Source of the DNA: Amazonocrinis nigriterrae CENA67
Lineage (GTDB): Bacteria; Cyanobacteriota; Cyanobacteriia; Cyanobacteriales; Nostocaceae
Length of the DNA stretch: 63,382 nt
Assembly (NCBI RefSeq): GCF_016056305.1
Contig: NZ_JAECZC010000007.1
Span: forward strand, 2,682-66,063
Direction: 5' to 3'
Numbering within the stretch: position 1 is the stretch's first letter; each line of letters begins with the position of its first letter. A program made the translations under genes and the position numbers. This document shows positions 38,428 to 48,085 of this stretch, in pieces. The notes under the pieces are model-generated. The model saw nothing but the letters and a program-made list of their open reading frames with translations, searched no databases and was not told the origin of the DNA.

Positions 38428-39224
38428 ATAAATTTTTTGCCTTTGTGTCGCTTTTCTTAATGGGACTTAAACAAAAATTAGCCAGAAAAAACCATCAAAC
38501 GTAATACAAAGAGACTTTGATATTATAAAGCCTAGTTTGTTAATATATCTAGGTTTCAATGCCCTGCATAGGTTTGAGGCTTGTTTCTGCCTCAAAAATG
38601 TTTAAGTCCCGTTAGCCTACTAATGATTTGCTGCGCTCAGTTTTATACTGAATGCCATCAACCATTCCCGGTGCAGTGAACGTATAGAAATTGTTTTAGA
38701 ACCCCAAGCTATGGGCATAATTCCTTACAAAACTAGGCATACTTCCACGTAGCTTGCTTCGCTTTGAGCAATCAACACTGTTTTAATAAGCTATATGTGC
38801 ATACAAGTTACACAATTAAAATTGTAGGTAATGGTTTCAAACCCTCTCCCTTGCTCCTCTGCGGTATCAACATGTAAATTAAGTGCTTAACAGTTTACTA
38901 TCCAAGGGTTTAGGGCTGGGGCTGGCGAGAAAATTTTGCCGCCTAATGGTATTACTCGTCAAAATACCATTAATCTCCTCTCTTACCTGCGGAATGTGGG
39001 CTAGATCCGTTATATTTATAGGTTATCAGTTGTGTTTCTACCAATTTGCAACATGATTGCGATAGATAAATTGCCCAAAAGCTTAGCCACTACATCTTTC
39101 ACAATCACGCCACTTGGAATCGACGGCAAAACCCCAAGACCCAAGGAGAAAGGTAATCCCCCTGAAGACCAAAACTACTGTTAAAATCCAAATAATTTTT
39201 AGTTAATATTCCTACCCGACTCCT
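38428..39224. other. Long spacer with two hairpins
   Basis: No gene is visible. A hairpin TTTGAGGC / GCCTCAAA (38573-38596) may end the phosphoesterase transcript. A perfect 10-bp inverted repeat, TAATGGTATT / AATACCATTA (38944-38972, loop 9), lies about 250 bp before the ABC gene and could be an operator. Confidence 0.5.
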
Positions 39225-41111
39225 ATGAGAGAAACTGTCCTAGAGGTTCGCAATCTACAAGTTGAATTTTCCGGTGATGACAGCATCGTTAAAGCCGTGG
39301 ATGGTATTTCCTTTGAGCTAAAACGAGGTGAAACTCTAGGAATCGTCGGAGAATCGGGAAGTGGTAAATCAGTGGCTTCATTAGCTGTGATGGGTTTATT
39401 GCAGACTCCTGGTAGAGTTAGCGGTGGTGAAATTTGGTTTCGTCCTCAGGAGAATGGTACACCCATCAATTTGCTAAAGTTGCCGCCAGAACAAATGCAG
39501 CTATACCGAGGCGGCGACATCGCAATGATTTTTCAAGAACCGATGAGTTCACTCAATCCAGTGTATACCATCGGTTTTCAGCTAACTGAAGCGATTATGC
39601 GGCATCAAAATGTGTCAGCAAATGAAGCAAAAAGAATGGCGATCGCAGGTCTGCAAGAAGTTAAACTCCTACCTAGTGATGAATTAATACAACAGCAATA
39701 TCTGGAAACTTGGCATCAAACTGAGCTAAATTCATCTAAACCAGACCAAGCCAAGTTAGCACAGTTGGTAAAGCAGCACAAAGAAGCCATACTGGAACGT
39801 TACCCTCATCAACTTTCTGGGGGACAGTTGCAACGGGTGATGATTGCAATGGCAATTTCTTGCAACCCATTGCTGTTAATTGCTGACGAACCAACCACAG
39901 CTTTAGACGTAACAGTACAGGCAACAATTATTGATTTGCTCAAGGAATTACAGCAAAGTCGTGATATGGGATTGATTTTTATCACCCACGACTTAGGACT
40001 AATTTCGGAAATTGCCGACCAAGTAGCGGTAATGTACAAAGGCAAAGTTGTAGAATACGGCGCATCTGAGCAAATTTTTTGCAATCCCCAGCATCCATAC
40101 ACTAAAGGCTTAATAGCTTGTCGCCCCACACTTAACCGCCGTCCCCACAAACTACTTACCGTTTCCGACTACATGAGTGCAGAAGAAACGGCAACAGGAC
40201 AGCTAGTAATTCAAGCGAAAGAACCGCCACAACCACCGCAAGTAACAACCGAGGAATTATCTGCAAGATTGGCAACCCTCACCGAAAAGCCACCTCTGTT
40301 GCAAATCCAAGACCTGAAGGTTGGTTTCCCAGTGCGGAGCGCGTTTGGTGGTACAAAACGCTACAATATGGCGGTAAATGGTGTTTCCTTTGATGTGAAA
40401 CCAGGGGAAACATTGGGTTTGGTAGGAGAATCTGGTTGCGGCAAAACCACCCTTGGCAGAACTTTGCTGCGATTAATCGAACCAATGAGTGGTCAGATTA
40501 TCTTTGATGGGCAAGATATTACAAAACTCAAAGGAGAACCGTTGCAGAAATTGCGGCGGGAAATGCAAATAGTCTTCCAAAATCCTTTTAGTTCCCTTGA
40601 TCCCCGGATGAAAATTGGGGATACAGTGATGGAACCGTTGTTGATTCACTCGGTTGGCAAGACGCAACGACAACGGCGAGAACGCGTTGCAGAACTTTTA
40701 GAAAAAGTGGGGTTGAGTGCAGATGCGATGAATCGCTATCCTCATCAGTTTTCTGGTGGTCAACGCCAGCGGGTTTGTATCGCTCGTTCCTTGGCATTAA
40801 ATCCCAAATTCATTATTTGCGATGAATCGGTTTCAGCCCTAGATGTATCAGTACAGGCACAAGTATTGAATCTTTTAAAAGAATTACAGGATGATTTTCA
40901 GCTGACCTATATTTTCATTTCTCACGATTTAAGTGTAGTGAAATTTATGAGCGATCGCATTTTAGTCATGAATCGCGGCAAAATCGTCGAACAAGGCACA
41001 GCCGAAAGCATCTACCGCGAACCCAAAGAAGAATATACACAAAAATTAATTGCTTCAATTCCCACAGGTAGCCCCGAACGCGTGCGACATCGGCACTTAG
41101 AGGCAATGTAA
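39225..41111 (+). CDS. Peptide/nickel-type ABC transporter ATPase, two fused ATP-binding domains
   Basis: 628 aa. Domain 1: Walker [12 protein letters not shown], signature [12 protein letters not shown], Walker [13 protein letters not shown]. Domain 2 (from about residue 350): [36 protein letters not shown]. Each has the oligopeptide-family C-terminal tail ([23 protein letters not shown]). This is the DppD-DppF fusion (GsiA/YejF-like) layout. It energises uptake of oligopeptides or similar. No permease or binding-protein gene is adjacent. Confidence 0.92.
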   Translation: MRETVLEVRNLQVEFSGDDSIVKAVDGISFELKRGETLGIVGESGSGKSVASLAVMGLLQTPGRVSGGEIWFRPQENGTPINLLKLPPEQMQLYRGGDIAMIFQEPMSSLNPVYTIGFQLTEAIMRHQNVSANEAKRMAIAGLQEVKLLPSDELIQQQYLETWHQTELNSSKPDQAKLAQLVKQHKEAILERYPHQLSGGQLQRVMIAMAISCNPLLLIADEPTTALDVTVQATIIDLLKELQQSRDMGLIFITHDLGLISEIADQVAVMYKGKVVEYGASEQIFCNPQHPYTKGLIACRPTLNRRPHKLLTVSDYMSAEETATGQLVIQAKEPPQPPQVTTEELSARLATLTEKPPLLQIQDLKVGFPVRSAFGGTKRYNMAVNGVSFDVKPGETLGLVGESGCGKTTLGRTLLRLIEPMSGQIIFDGQDITKLKGEPLQKLRREMQIVFQNPFSSLDPRMKIGDTVMEPLLIHSVGKTQRQRRERVAELLEKVGLSADAMNRYPHQFSGGQRQRVCIARSLALNPKFIICDESVSALDVSVQAQVLNLLKELQDDFQLTYIFISHDLSVVKFMSDRILVMNRGKIVEQGTAESIYREPKEEYTQKLIASIPTGSPERVRHRHLEAM

Positions 41112-41149
41112 ATTCTTAAATCACAAGGTAAGCTCTACAAAAATCGCCA

Positions 41150-41351
41150 ACCTGATGCTGCTTCTCAAACCTGCATAGGTGGGTTTTGTTTGGTGTAGCC
41201 GCGAATTCATCTATTCGCCAATGCTTTTTTATAGTGATTTTCGGTTGGGTGCAGTACAGTTGTGACCTCTCTCCAAACCTCTCTCCTACAAGGAGAGAGG
41301 CTTTGAGTTCTACTCCCCTTCCCTTGTAGGGAAGGGGTTGGGGGTTAGGTC
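41150..41351. repeat. Repeat pair: CGCGAATT...ATTCGCCA unit and CCTCTCC hairpin unit
   Basis: GCATAGGTGGGTTTTGTTTG followed by CCGCGAATTCATCTATTCGC has a relative at 48305-48355. The CTCTCC / GGAGAG hairpin at 41268-41351 is of the family seen at 14300, 16863 and 25174. Confidence 0.55.
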
Positions 41352-41522
41352 TGTATTCAACTCAACTGCAAACTGTTATAAATGCAATTATCAAATTTAT
41401 AAGATATACTAAATATATGATAAAAGTCTTGCTGCCCTTTTGGTCGTAACAGCAAGTAGGCTCGTTGCCTCATTACAGGGGTCGTAACAACGAGAAATAT
41501 CTAACACTGCATAAAAAGGACA

Positions 41523-41873
41523 ATGAAAATGCCAGCAAACTTAGTGAATAAAGGATCAACAAATGTCGAAGTCTCGCCTAGAGAAGAACTCGTCATACTC
41601 GCGCTTTACAGCAAAGAACTTTATGGGCTACAAATTCCACAGGCTATGGAAGAGGCTAGCGGCGGTCAGCGTCAAATGGGGATTGGCACTCTTTACCCTG
41701 TTCTCCATTCTCTGGAAAAGAAAGGGCTTGTTGAATCCCGTTGGGGAGATGAAGGACGAGAAGAAAGAGGCGGTGCAAGGCGACGCTATTACAAACTCAC
41801 AGGTAGTGGTGTTGCCACCCTTGAAGCCATCCAAGCTTTTCGCTCCAACCTCCTCACCTGGCAGCCTAGTTAG
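41523..41873 (+). CDS. PadR-family transcriptional regulator
   Basis: 116 aa, typical for PadR. The winged-helix core is VSPREELVILALYSKELYGL... GIGTLYPVLHSLEKKGLVESRW... RRYYKLTGSGVATLEAI. The start is an ATG with GGACAATG context. It usually acts as a repressor responding to small molecules. It overlaps in another frame the next gene, which is probably co-transcribed. Confidence 0.85.
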   Translation: MKMPANLVNKGSTNVEVSPREELVILALYSKELYGLQIPQAMEEASGGQRQMGIGTLYPVLHSLEKKGLVESRWGDEGREERGGARRRYYKLTGSGVATLEAIQAFRSNLLTWQPS

Positions 41874-42345
41874 TGGAACAGTAGGTATTGAACTCGAAGA
41901 TAACGACTGGGAAATAACTATTAGAGAGATTCAACTTAGGATATACAGCCTCAAGCGCATCGCATCTTTGAAATCAAACGAAGTTATCGAAGTTGCGGAA
42001 GAGTTGATAGCTCAGGAAGAGGTGGATAACTTAGAACAATTAGTAGAAAATCTAGAGAAGGTTTCAAAGCTCAACAAAAGATTACGCAAGTATAAAAAGT
42101 CTGAGCCTGCCGAAACATGGGTTAGCAGATGGATAGCTTCTCCTATTGCCTACCTATTCCCTGAAGAACGACGAGAAGAATGGTTAGGGGATTTATACGA
42201 AGTAAATCAGGAGATGCTGCACAAAGGTTATCCTCGTTGGCAGGTTAACCTTAATAATTTTTTGAAAACACTCATCTTAATAATATCTGCTTTAAAAATC
42301 AAGCTGTCAGATTTCTTCTCACTGGGTAAGGTTAAAAGTGAGTAA
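41563..42345 (+). CDS. Small helical protein coupled to PadR (start uncertain)
   Basis: The frame opens within the padR gene, and its first 80 residues are probably an out-of-frame artefact. The genuine part starts around 41800-41880 and ends with WVSRWIASPIAYLFPEERRE and a C-terminal hydrophobic helix (FLKTLILIISALKI). It has a coiled-coil middle (EVAEELIAQEEVDNLEQLVE). PadR genes are often followed by small membrane-associated partners. The family is unknown. No good ATG exists in the region; a GTG or TTG near 41802 is possible. Confidence 0.55.
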   Translation: MSKSRLEKNSSYSRFTAKNFMGYKFHRLWKRLAAVSVKWGLALFTLFSILWKRKGLLNPVGEMKDEKKEAVQGDAITNSQVVVLPPLKPSKLFAPTSSPGSLVSGTVGIELEDNDWEITIREIQLRIYSLKRIASLKSNEVIEVAEELIAQEEVDNLEQLVENLEKVSKLNKRLRKYKKSEPAETWVSRWIASPIAYLFPEERREEWLGDLYEVNQEMLHKGYPRWQVNLNNFLKTLILIISALKIKLSDFFSLGKVKSE

Positions 42346-42442
42346 AGGAGATTGTATGAATAGTAGCCATATATACTGTCTGTACTCATCTCCCCCGCTC
42401 CCCTGCTCCCCTGCTCCCCATCTCCCCATCTCCCCATCTCCC

Positions 42443-43855
42443 CTACAGCGGCAAGCAAATTGTAAAAGTTGCCCCCTGATTTGCTACACTGCTAGCTGTA
42501 ATGGTGCCTTGATGAGCTTCTACAATTCGTTTAGCGATCGCTAACCCTAAACCATTGCCATTGCCTTTACGGGAGGGGTCTGTGGTATAAAATTGCTCAA
42601 AAATATGAGGTAAATCGCTTTCGTGGATGCCTTGTCCTTGGTCTCGAATTTCCAGAACTGCTTGTTTTCCTTGTTTATACCCAGAAATAAAAACTTGAGA
42701 ATTAGGTGCTGAATGTTTGATGGCATTATCTAGCACATTTAAAATTGCCTGGAGTAGCCTCTCTGGGTCGCCCTCAATTGCTAGGTCAACCACATTTACT
42801 TGCACGGATATACCCAAGGCTTGCATTCGGGGTTCTGTAGCATTAACAGCACGATGAATTAGCCCACGTATTGAGACCATCTGCTGTTCAAGTTGAGTAA
42901 CTCCCGCTTCCAAGCGTCCTAAATCGAGCAAATCATGAATTAATTGCGATAAGCGTTTGATTTCGTTGGAGATAGTTTGAAAAAAGCGATCGCGTAATTG
43001 TGGTTCTTCGTAAGCTCCACTTTTAAGTGCGTCTATGGTGACTTGCACATTACTGATAGGGGTGCGGAGTTCGTGAGAGACATTTGCCAGAAAAACCCTG
43101 CGTTCTTGATCTAGGGAAGCCAACCGTTCACTCATACGGTTGAGTTCTGCTGCTAACTGATCTAACTCATTGTTCTCATGGAATAGCAGTATATCACCAA
43201 AATGACCACTACCCAAGCGAATTGCAAAGTTTCGCATCACTTCAATCGGTTTTGAGAGACTGCGAGCCAGACGAGTGCTAATGAGCGCACATATCAAGAT
43301 GATCATCGCCAACGTACCCAAAACACTCCAAATCACTTTGGTAAACTGACGCTGCACTTGCTCTAGAGTAATCGACATTCGCAGCACACCCAGTAATTGA
43401 CCATCACGCGAAATTGGTCTAGCGATGTACAGACGATCTTCGGTTGAGAAAAGTCCTTTTGTAATACCCTGTACCGGACGATTTTGCAGTGCTTCCCACA
43501 CTCCAGGAACCTTGTACCAGTCTGTAACCTGTTTATCCCGTGGGTCAGAAGTAGCTAAAAGACGACCTTGTTGATTAAAAATGCGAAGTGTTATAGTTTG
43601 CGGTGCGCCATACCGCTTCACTAGCACCTCTACGCGTTGCAGATTTTTTACTTGCAATGCATCTGCTGCACTTTCACTTAAAGCAGTTGTCCAGTTCTCC
43701 AAATCTACTTGTCGTGTCTGCATGAAATAAGCATAGAAAGACCACAGAATGTAGCTGGCCATGAGAGAAGTTCCCAAGGTTGTCAGCAACAAATAAGTAG
43801 CTAAAAGCTTGGCATGAATGGTATTCAATTTGACACGAGGTAACCAGCCCTTCAT
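42443..43855 (-). CDS. Membrane sensor histidine kinase
   Basis: 470 aa. Two transmembrane helices (TYLLLTTLGTSLMASYIL; VLGTLAMIILICALIS) enclose a periplasmic sensor domain of about 130 residues. HAMP follows, then HisKA (ANVSHELRTPISNV), an N box (LDNAIKHS) and G boxes (EIRDQGQGI, GNGLGLAIAKRI). The start overlaps the regulator stop (ATGA). Confidence 0.92.
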   Translation of the reverse strand: MKGWLPRVKLNTIHAKLLATYLLLTTLGTSLMASYILWSFYAYFMQTRQVDLENWTTALSESAADALQVKNLQRVEVLVKRYGAPQTITLRIFNQQGRLLATSDPRDKQVTDWYKVPGVWEALQNRPVQGITKGLFSTEDRLYIARPISRDGQLLGVLRMSITLEQVQRQFTKVIWSVLGTLAMIILICALISTRLARSLSKPIEVMRNFAIRLGSGHFGDILLFHENNELDQLAAELNRMSERLASLDQERRVFLANVSHELRTPISNVQVTIDALKSGAYEEPQLRDRFFQTISNEIKRLSQLIHDLLDLGRLEAGVTQLEQQMVSIRGLIHRAVNATEPRMQALGISVQVNVVDLAIEGDPERLLQAILNVLDNAIKHSAPNSQVFISGYKQGKQAVLEIRDQGQGIHESDLPHIFEQFYTTDPSRKGNGNGLGLAIAKRIVEAHQGTITASSVANQGATFTICLPL

Positions 43856-44235
43856 GAAGGCTGATCCCCAGAACGACGACGCAATACTGCTTTTATGCGT
43901 GCCAGCAGTTCACGAGTGTTAAATGGCTTGGTAACATAATCATCAGCTCCCGCTTCCAAGCCCCAAATTTTATCAATATCCTGGTCTTTGGCTGTCAGCA
44001 TGACAATAGGAACATCAGAAAATGCGCGAATTCGCCAACAGACTTCCATACCACTAACCTCTGGCAGCATAATGTCTAGTAAAATTACATCAGGTACTTG
44101 CTTGTGGAATTGTTTAATAGCATTATGCCCATCATTTGCCGTTGTCACCGTGTAGCCTTCTTTTTGCAAGGTGTAGGTGAGGCTTTCGCATAAAGGTACT
44201 TCATCATCCACTAGTAAGACGTGCGGCATTTGCAA
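43852..44235 (-). CDS. Response regulator, receiver domain only
   Basis: 127 aa: VLLVDDEVPLCESL acidic pair, phospho-acceptor Asp in VILLDIMLPE, MLTAKD and DDYVTKPFN lysine. The sequence is of OmpR/PhoB type, but it stops right after the receiver (VLRRRSGDQPS), without the usual winged-helix DNA-binding domain. The stop is shared with the kinase start by ATGA overlap. It may signal by protein contact, or it lost its output domain when the kinase gene became adjacent. Confidence 0.88.
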   Translation of the reverse strand: MQMPHVLLVDDEVPLCESLTYTLQKEGYTVTTANDGHNAIKQFHKQVPDVILLDIMLPEVSGMEVCWRIRAFSDVPIVMLTAKDQDIDKIWGLEAGADDYVTKPFNTRELLARIKAVLRRRSGDQPS

Positions 44236-44744
44236 TTTTCGTTAATGGTTAATTCTAGCCTGACAAGCTGTGTGTTTTCTGACATCCTTCTGAAGGTACA
44301 ACTATAAGGAACGAGAGTGCTGAAAGAGCGATAAGTGGTTAACTATAGCTTCAGTAGTCTGATATTAATAGTTCGTCAGCTATTAATCCAACGTGCGCCT
44401 CCGTTGAAGACTCACGTTAATCCAGAACAATTGAATTTTTTTATACTTTTTATACCTCAGTCATCAATAGTTTATCCCGGATTTCTCACCACATCTCTCA
44501 AAGCCTTTTGCTCTTGAGCAAGGGAGCAGAGGAGGGTTCAAGTACAAGTTCTTTCCCCTCTGCCCCTCTGCACCTCTGCACCTCAAGCTTGTGAGAAATG
44601 CGGGTTTATCTACTTTAAGTTGTACATTTCAAAGCAATATTGTATTAATTATTTTTCAATAAATTGTAGATAATAATTTACAATTATTGGTATTTATATA
44701 GACAAAATCACTTGAATTATGTCTGTAAAACTTAGCAAAAACTA
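44236..44744. other. Spacer upstream of the GG-peptide array
   Basis: No gene is visible. It includes a short C-rich repeat (about 44520-44585) of the CCCCTCTGCACCTCTGCACC type. Confidence 0.5.
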
Positions 44745-44798
44745 ATTATTGCTATCAAAATTTCATAGAAACTTTAATTTAATTTTGATAGCAATAAT
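44745..44798 (+). promoter_or_regulatory. Perfect 18-bp hairpin in the leader of the first GG peptide
   Basis: ATTATTGCTATCAAAATT and its exact inverse at 44781-44798 flank an 18-nt loop, 47 nt before the ATG at 44846. A 5'-UTR structure or an operator. Confidence 0.55.
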
Positions 44799-44845
44799 GT
44801 AATAATTTAAAAGTCCAATATACTTCTAGTCTACCAATTAAAACA

Positions 44846-45109
44846 ATGAGTAAAATAGTCATTCGTGACTTAAGTCCTATTGATATTGAAACATTTTTGG
44901 ACGAGCTAACTCCAGCGCAAACAGAGACTGTATTGGGGGGTAGTATTCCCTATGTTTATATCACTAATATTACTGACAGTGTAAGCATAAATAGTTCAGG
45001 AAGTAATACAGTTGAAGCCGCGGGTATAAATTCAGTTAGCTACCACGACAATAAGATTAACACTACCGACTATTCCAGGACAAATTACAACAGATTTTAT
45101 AGTTATTAA
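44846..45109 (+). CDS. Double-glycine leader peptide 1 of a tandem family
   Basis: 87 aa. The leader SKIVIRDLSPIDIETFLDEL, then TPAQTETVLGG, has GG at residues 31-32, as in both following paralogues. The 55-residue tail is Ser/Asn/Thr/Tyr-rich, with no Cys, and ends NKINTTDYSRTNYNRFYSY. It looks like a substrate of a C39-type peptidase-transporter. No such transporter or tailoring enzyme is in the window. Confidence 0.72.
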   Translation: MSKIVIRDLSPIDIETFLDELTPAQTETVLGGSIPYVYITNITDSVSINSSGSNTVEAAGINSVSYHDNKINTTDYSRTNYNRFYSY

Positions 45110-45332
45110 TCGTTGATGTGGTTGTGTAACAAAAACTGATAGATTTGTTCTTGGTGTAAGAAAGCAGCTATAAAGCCTATAATGTAATAGTTATGGCATA
45201 TAGACTTTCTGAGAATGAAATAGTTTTTGAGGCTTCAATCGCATCAATTCCAAAGCTAAATCTTTGCAAAACTTCTTTCATGCCAACTAACTCTAGCAAT
45301 CTTACTTGATTTGTAAAATCTTGCCTATCGGC

Positions 45333-45375
45333 TGTTGACTGTTAACTGTTGGCTATTAACTATTAACAGTCAACA
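45333..45375 (+). promoter_or_regulatory. 13-bp hairpin upstream of GG peptide 2
   Basis: TGTTGACTGTTAA / TTAACAGTCAACA, perfect, loop of 17 nt, ending 57 nt before the ATG at 45433. The sequence is made of STRR-like heptamers. Confidence 0.5.
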
Positions 45376-45432
45376 ACCATGCTTTTTTCCTAGCTGACAA
45401 AGCCTGACCAACAAACCTGACCCAGAAAGAGA

Positions 45433-45675
45433 ATGGCTAAAATAGTAATTTCTGACTTACATCATACTGATGTAGGGTCATTTATACACGCTCTGACTAA
45501 AGTACAAATGGAGACTGTAATAGGGGGTTATACCATTTCTGTAATCAACATTAACGGTGGCGTAAATAACACTGAAAATACATATTATGAAGGTTCAAAT
45601 TGGTACAACTTCCAGGATAATAAAATTTATACCATAGACTATTCAAGGTCTAATTATAATTGGTTCTATCTTTAG
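45433..45675 (+). CDS. Double-glycine leader peptide 2
   Basis: 80 aa. Leader AKIVISDLHHTDVGSFIHAL, then TKVQMETVIGG (GG 31-32). The 48-residue tail ends DNKIYTIDYSRSNYNWFYL, clearly homologous to the tail of peptide 1. The RBS AGAAAGAG lies before the ATG. Duplicated together with its upstream region, which shares the AGTTTTTGAGG and CATCAATT blocks with the region before peptide 3. Confidence 0.72.
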   Translation: MAKIVISDLHHTDVGSFIHALTKVQMETVIGGYTISVININGGVNNTENTYYEGSNWYNFQDNKIYTIDYSRSNYNWFYL

Positions 45676-45862
45676 CTATTGGTAATTGATGTCTTAGAAT
45701 CGTCTGAAGTTATAGATAGAGTTGATAACGATGTACCAGAGAAGGTATCAAACAGTAAAAACTATAATATTACTATGTAAATTCTCTGGGTATCAAGTAG
45801 TTTTTGAGGTTTTAATCACATCAATTACAAGGCTAAATATAGGCGAAATTATCGAATGACAA

Positions 45863-45886
45863 TTGTACTGAATTAAATTTGTACAA
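45863..45886 (+). promoter_or_regulatory. Short hairpin upstream of GG peptide 3
   Basis: TTGTAC / GTACAA with a 12-nt loop, 45 nt before the ATG at 45932. Weaker than the other two, but in the same place. Confidence 0.35.
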
Positions 45887-45931
45887 CTGTTTATTCTTTG
45901 CTCTAAAAACCCTGAACCACAAAATCAAACA

Positions 45932-46165
45932 ATGGCTAAAATAATAATTTCAGATTTATATCCTGTTGATGCAAGTACATGTTTGCAGGAATTAACATCA
46001 GTAGAAATGGATACAGTTTTAGGAGGTTATGATCCCTCATTAGCGAATCTTATGGATATTGGAAATAAGCTTGCAAAAGCATATACTCTATTTAGTCTAG
46101 GTAACAACAAGATTTTTAGCGTTGATTTGTCAGGATTAACTATCAATTTAATATCCTTACCTTGA
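45932..46165 (+). CDS. Double-glycine leader peptide 3 (diverged core)
   Basis: 77 aa. Leader AKIIISDLYPVDASTCLQEL, then TSVEMDTVLGG (GG 31-32). The tail keeps only NKIFSVDLSG in place of NKIxTxDYSR and ends hydrophobic. The conserved leader with a diverged core is the usual signature of bacteriocin or RiPP precursor families. Confidence 0.7.
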   Translation: MAKIIISDLYPVDASTCLQELTSVEMDTVLGGYDPSLANLMDIGNKLAKAYTLFSLGNNKIFSVDLSGLTINLISLP

Positions 46166-46238
46166 TAGTCTAATTATTTGCTAATACATAGCAGACGAAC
46201 TTATACTATTGAACTTAATTACTGATACAAATTGTTTC

Positions 46239-46568
46239 ATACCATTTTGGATTTTAGATTTTAGATTTTGGTGAGTCCACTTGCCGTCTTGGTGTTAGCG
46301 TAGCGGTAGCAAGCTTGCGAGCGTCACCCGGAAGGGCTTGTTGCCAGATGGCAAAGTAGCGTTAGCGCAGCGGTAGCGTTAGCGCAGCGGTAGCGAGGAA
46401 CGAGCGTCGGAACGAGCGTCGGAACGAGCGTCGGAACGAGCGTCACCCGAAGGGATTGTGAAACTCAGTAGGGGCGGGTTCACCCAGATCATCATTCATA
46501 GTTGATAATATTTCTAAACCCGCCCCTACTAGTCTTCCATCTGTCGCAATCATTTTTCAAATTGGTAT
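46239..46568. repeat. MITE copy 2 with an inserted tandem-repeat array
   Basis: In inverse orientation it matches the 6242-6382 element along its length, but about 180 bp are inserted near one end (about 46280-46455). The insert is made of AGCGTTAGCGCAGCGGT units (two) and GAACGAGCGTCG units (four) plus CACCCGAAGGG, a frequent cyanobacterial repeat type. Confidence 0.72.
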
Positions 46569-46791
46569 CACCTCTGCTCTCTTGCTCCTCTCGTTCCCTA
46601 CAGCTTATTTGTATCAACATTAAACTCAAATGGTATTAGCTGTTAGCTTTGATATTACAAGTAAAAATTTCCAAAAATTCAGTAGGTTAGTGAAAATAAA
46701 CATGACTATGTTAGGAAACTTAAATATGCCTGAAACCTTACTACAGGCAATTTAGAATCTTCACTAGTTAACTTTATTCGCACTGACCTAC

Positions 46792-47658
46792 TTATTTAAA
46801 AAGTTGTCGTTTTGGTAATAGACCAAAATTTATAGCAATGAGTTTGTCTAACCAGCGATGGGGCAATGCTAAAGGAATAATCCAATTAGGAATAGGATTA
46901 GGAACAATTGCATATCGTGCTTTTGGATTTTGAGTTTCAAACACTTTCTTGATAAATTTTCCAATTACCTCAGAAGAGTAACCTTGCTTACCCATATGAG
47001 TAAAGTATTTTTGAAATGCCTGTATCGGTTTTGCATATTCTGTTGTAGCATATCGACTGATATTTTGAGCAGATTCGTTATCCCAAATGGGTGTATTCAC
47101 TGCACCTGGAGCTATGATAATCACATCAATTCCATGAAGTTGTAATTCTCGCCGTAAGCTGTGAGACATTCCCTCAATTGCATGTTTACTACTAGCATAA
47201 GCACCAATGAACGGAGCTGCAATCCTTCCACCAACAGAACTAATATTAATGATTCTTCCAGGTTTTGATGTTGGTGATTTTCTGAATTTTAGCAATGGTA
47301 AAAATGTTTGAATCACTGCAATTTGAGCAATCACATTGACTTCAAATTGCCAACGAATCTCATCCAAAGATTGATAAATCAGTGGGCCACTAGTGGCAAT
47401 TCCAGCATTATTGATTAGCCCAGCCAATTCCTTTCCCTCTAACATTAATGTTACCTGTTGAGCCGCTTGGAGTAAAGCATTTGAGTCAGTAATATCGAAC
47501 AATAATGGAATAAAGTTAGAACCAATTTCAGCTTTTAAACGTTGAGCATCCTGATGTTTACGGATGCTACCGAATACCTGATAACCCTGATTAGCAAATA
47601 CTTTCGCTGTCCCATATCCAATTCCAGAAGAGACACCTGTGATCAAAATAGCGTCCAT
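46792..47658 (-). CDS. Short-chain dehydrogenase/reductase
   Basis: 288 aa. NAD(P) motif ITGVSSGIGYGTAK, NNAG (LINNAGIATSG), catalytic Ser in ISSVGG and the YASSK active site. Classical SDR; substrate unknown. Divergent from a MerR-type regulator with an 80-bp spacer, so probably its target. Confidence 0.9.
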   Translation of the reverse strand: MDAILITGVSSGIGYGTAKVFANQGYQVFGSIRKHQDAQRLKAEIGSNFIPLLFDITDSNALLQAAQQVTLMLEGKELAGLINNAGIATSGPLIYQSLDEIRWQFEVNVIAQIAVIQTFLPLLKFRKSPTSKPGRIINISSVGGRIAAPFIGAYASSKHAIEGMSHSLRRELQLHGIDVIIIAPGAVNTPIWDNESAQNISRYATTEYAKPIQAFQKYFTHMGKQGYSSEVIGKFIKKVFETQNPKARYAIVPNPIPNWIIPLALPHRWLDKLIAINFGLLPKRQLFK

Positions 47659-47699
47659 ATTAACCTCTGCACTGAGTAGGCGATTGAGTCAATGACACT

Positions 47700-47737
47700 A
47701 TAAACTATGGACTATACTCCAGAGTCAAGGTATAAGA
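47700..47737 (+). promoter_or_regulatory. MerR-type divergent promoter with dyad
   Basis: GACTATACTCCAGAGTC is an imperfect dyad preceding AAGGTATAAG. Regulators of this family bind such dyads between widely spaced promoter boxes. It lies between the two divergent genes. Confidence 0.5.
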
Positions 47738-48085
47738 ATGCTAATTAGTGAACTGGCAAAAAAATCTGGTCTTCGAGTTGATACGATTCGTTTTTATGAA
47801 AAGAAAGGCTTGATTGACTCTGAGCTAATTAGCCGTAGAAACAACAATTACAGAGATTATTCAGAAGTTAGCTTGGAAAGGTTAACTTTAATTCAACAAG
47901 CCAAACGTTTGGGATTCACTCTCAGAGAAATTCAGGAATGGATTAAGGACTTTGAAAGCGATCAACTTACTGTTGAGCAAAAACGGAGTATTCTTAGTCA
48001 TAAGCTTGAACAAATTGATGAGCGAATAGATGAACTAAATAAGATGAAGATTTATCTGTTGGCAAAATTGGATCGCTTATGTTGA
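47738..48085 (+). CDS. MerR-family transcriptional regulator
   Basis: 115 aa. LISELAKKSGLRVDTIRFYEKKGLI is the canonical MerR winged HTH, followed by RDYSEVSLERLTLIQQAKRLGFTLREI and a dimerisation coiled coil. There is no metal-binding Cys pair, so it probably senses organic or oxidative signals for the SDR gene. Confidence 0.88.
   Translation: MLISELAKKSGLRVDTIRFYEKKGLIDSELISRRNNNYRDYSEVSLERLTLIQQAKRLGFTLREIQEWIKDFESDQLTVEQKRSILSHKLEQIDERIDELNKMKIYLLAKLDRLC

Noticed and set aside
41563-41800. Long out-of-frame extension of the gene after padR
   Set aside because: It overlaps the PadR core in another frame and has no protein-like pattern; only the part after about 41800 looks real.
46280-46455. 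Possible CRISPR array
   Set aside because: Units are 12-17 bp, directly abutting, with no spacers of uniform length; it is a simple tandem repeat.
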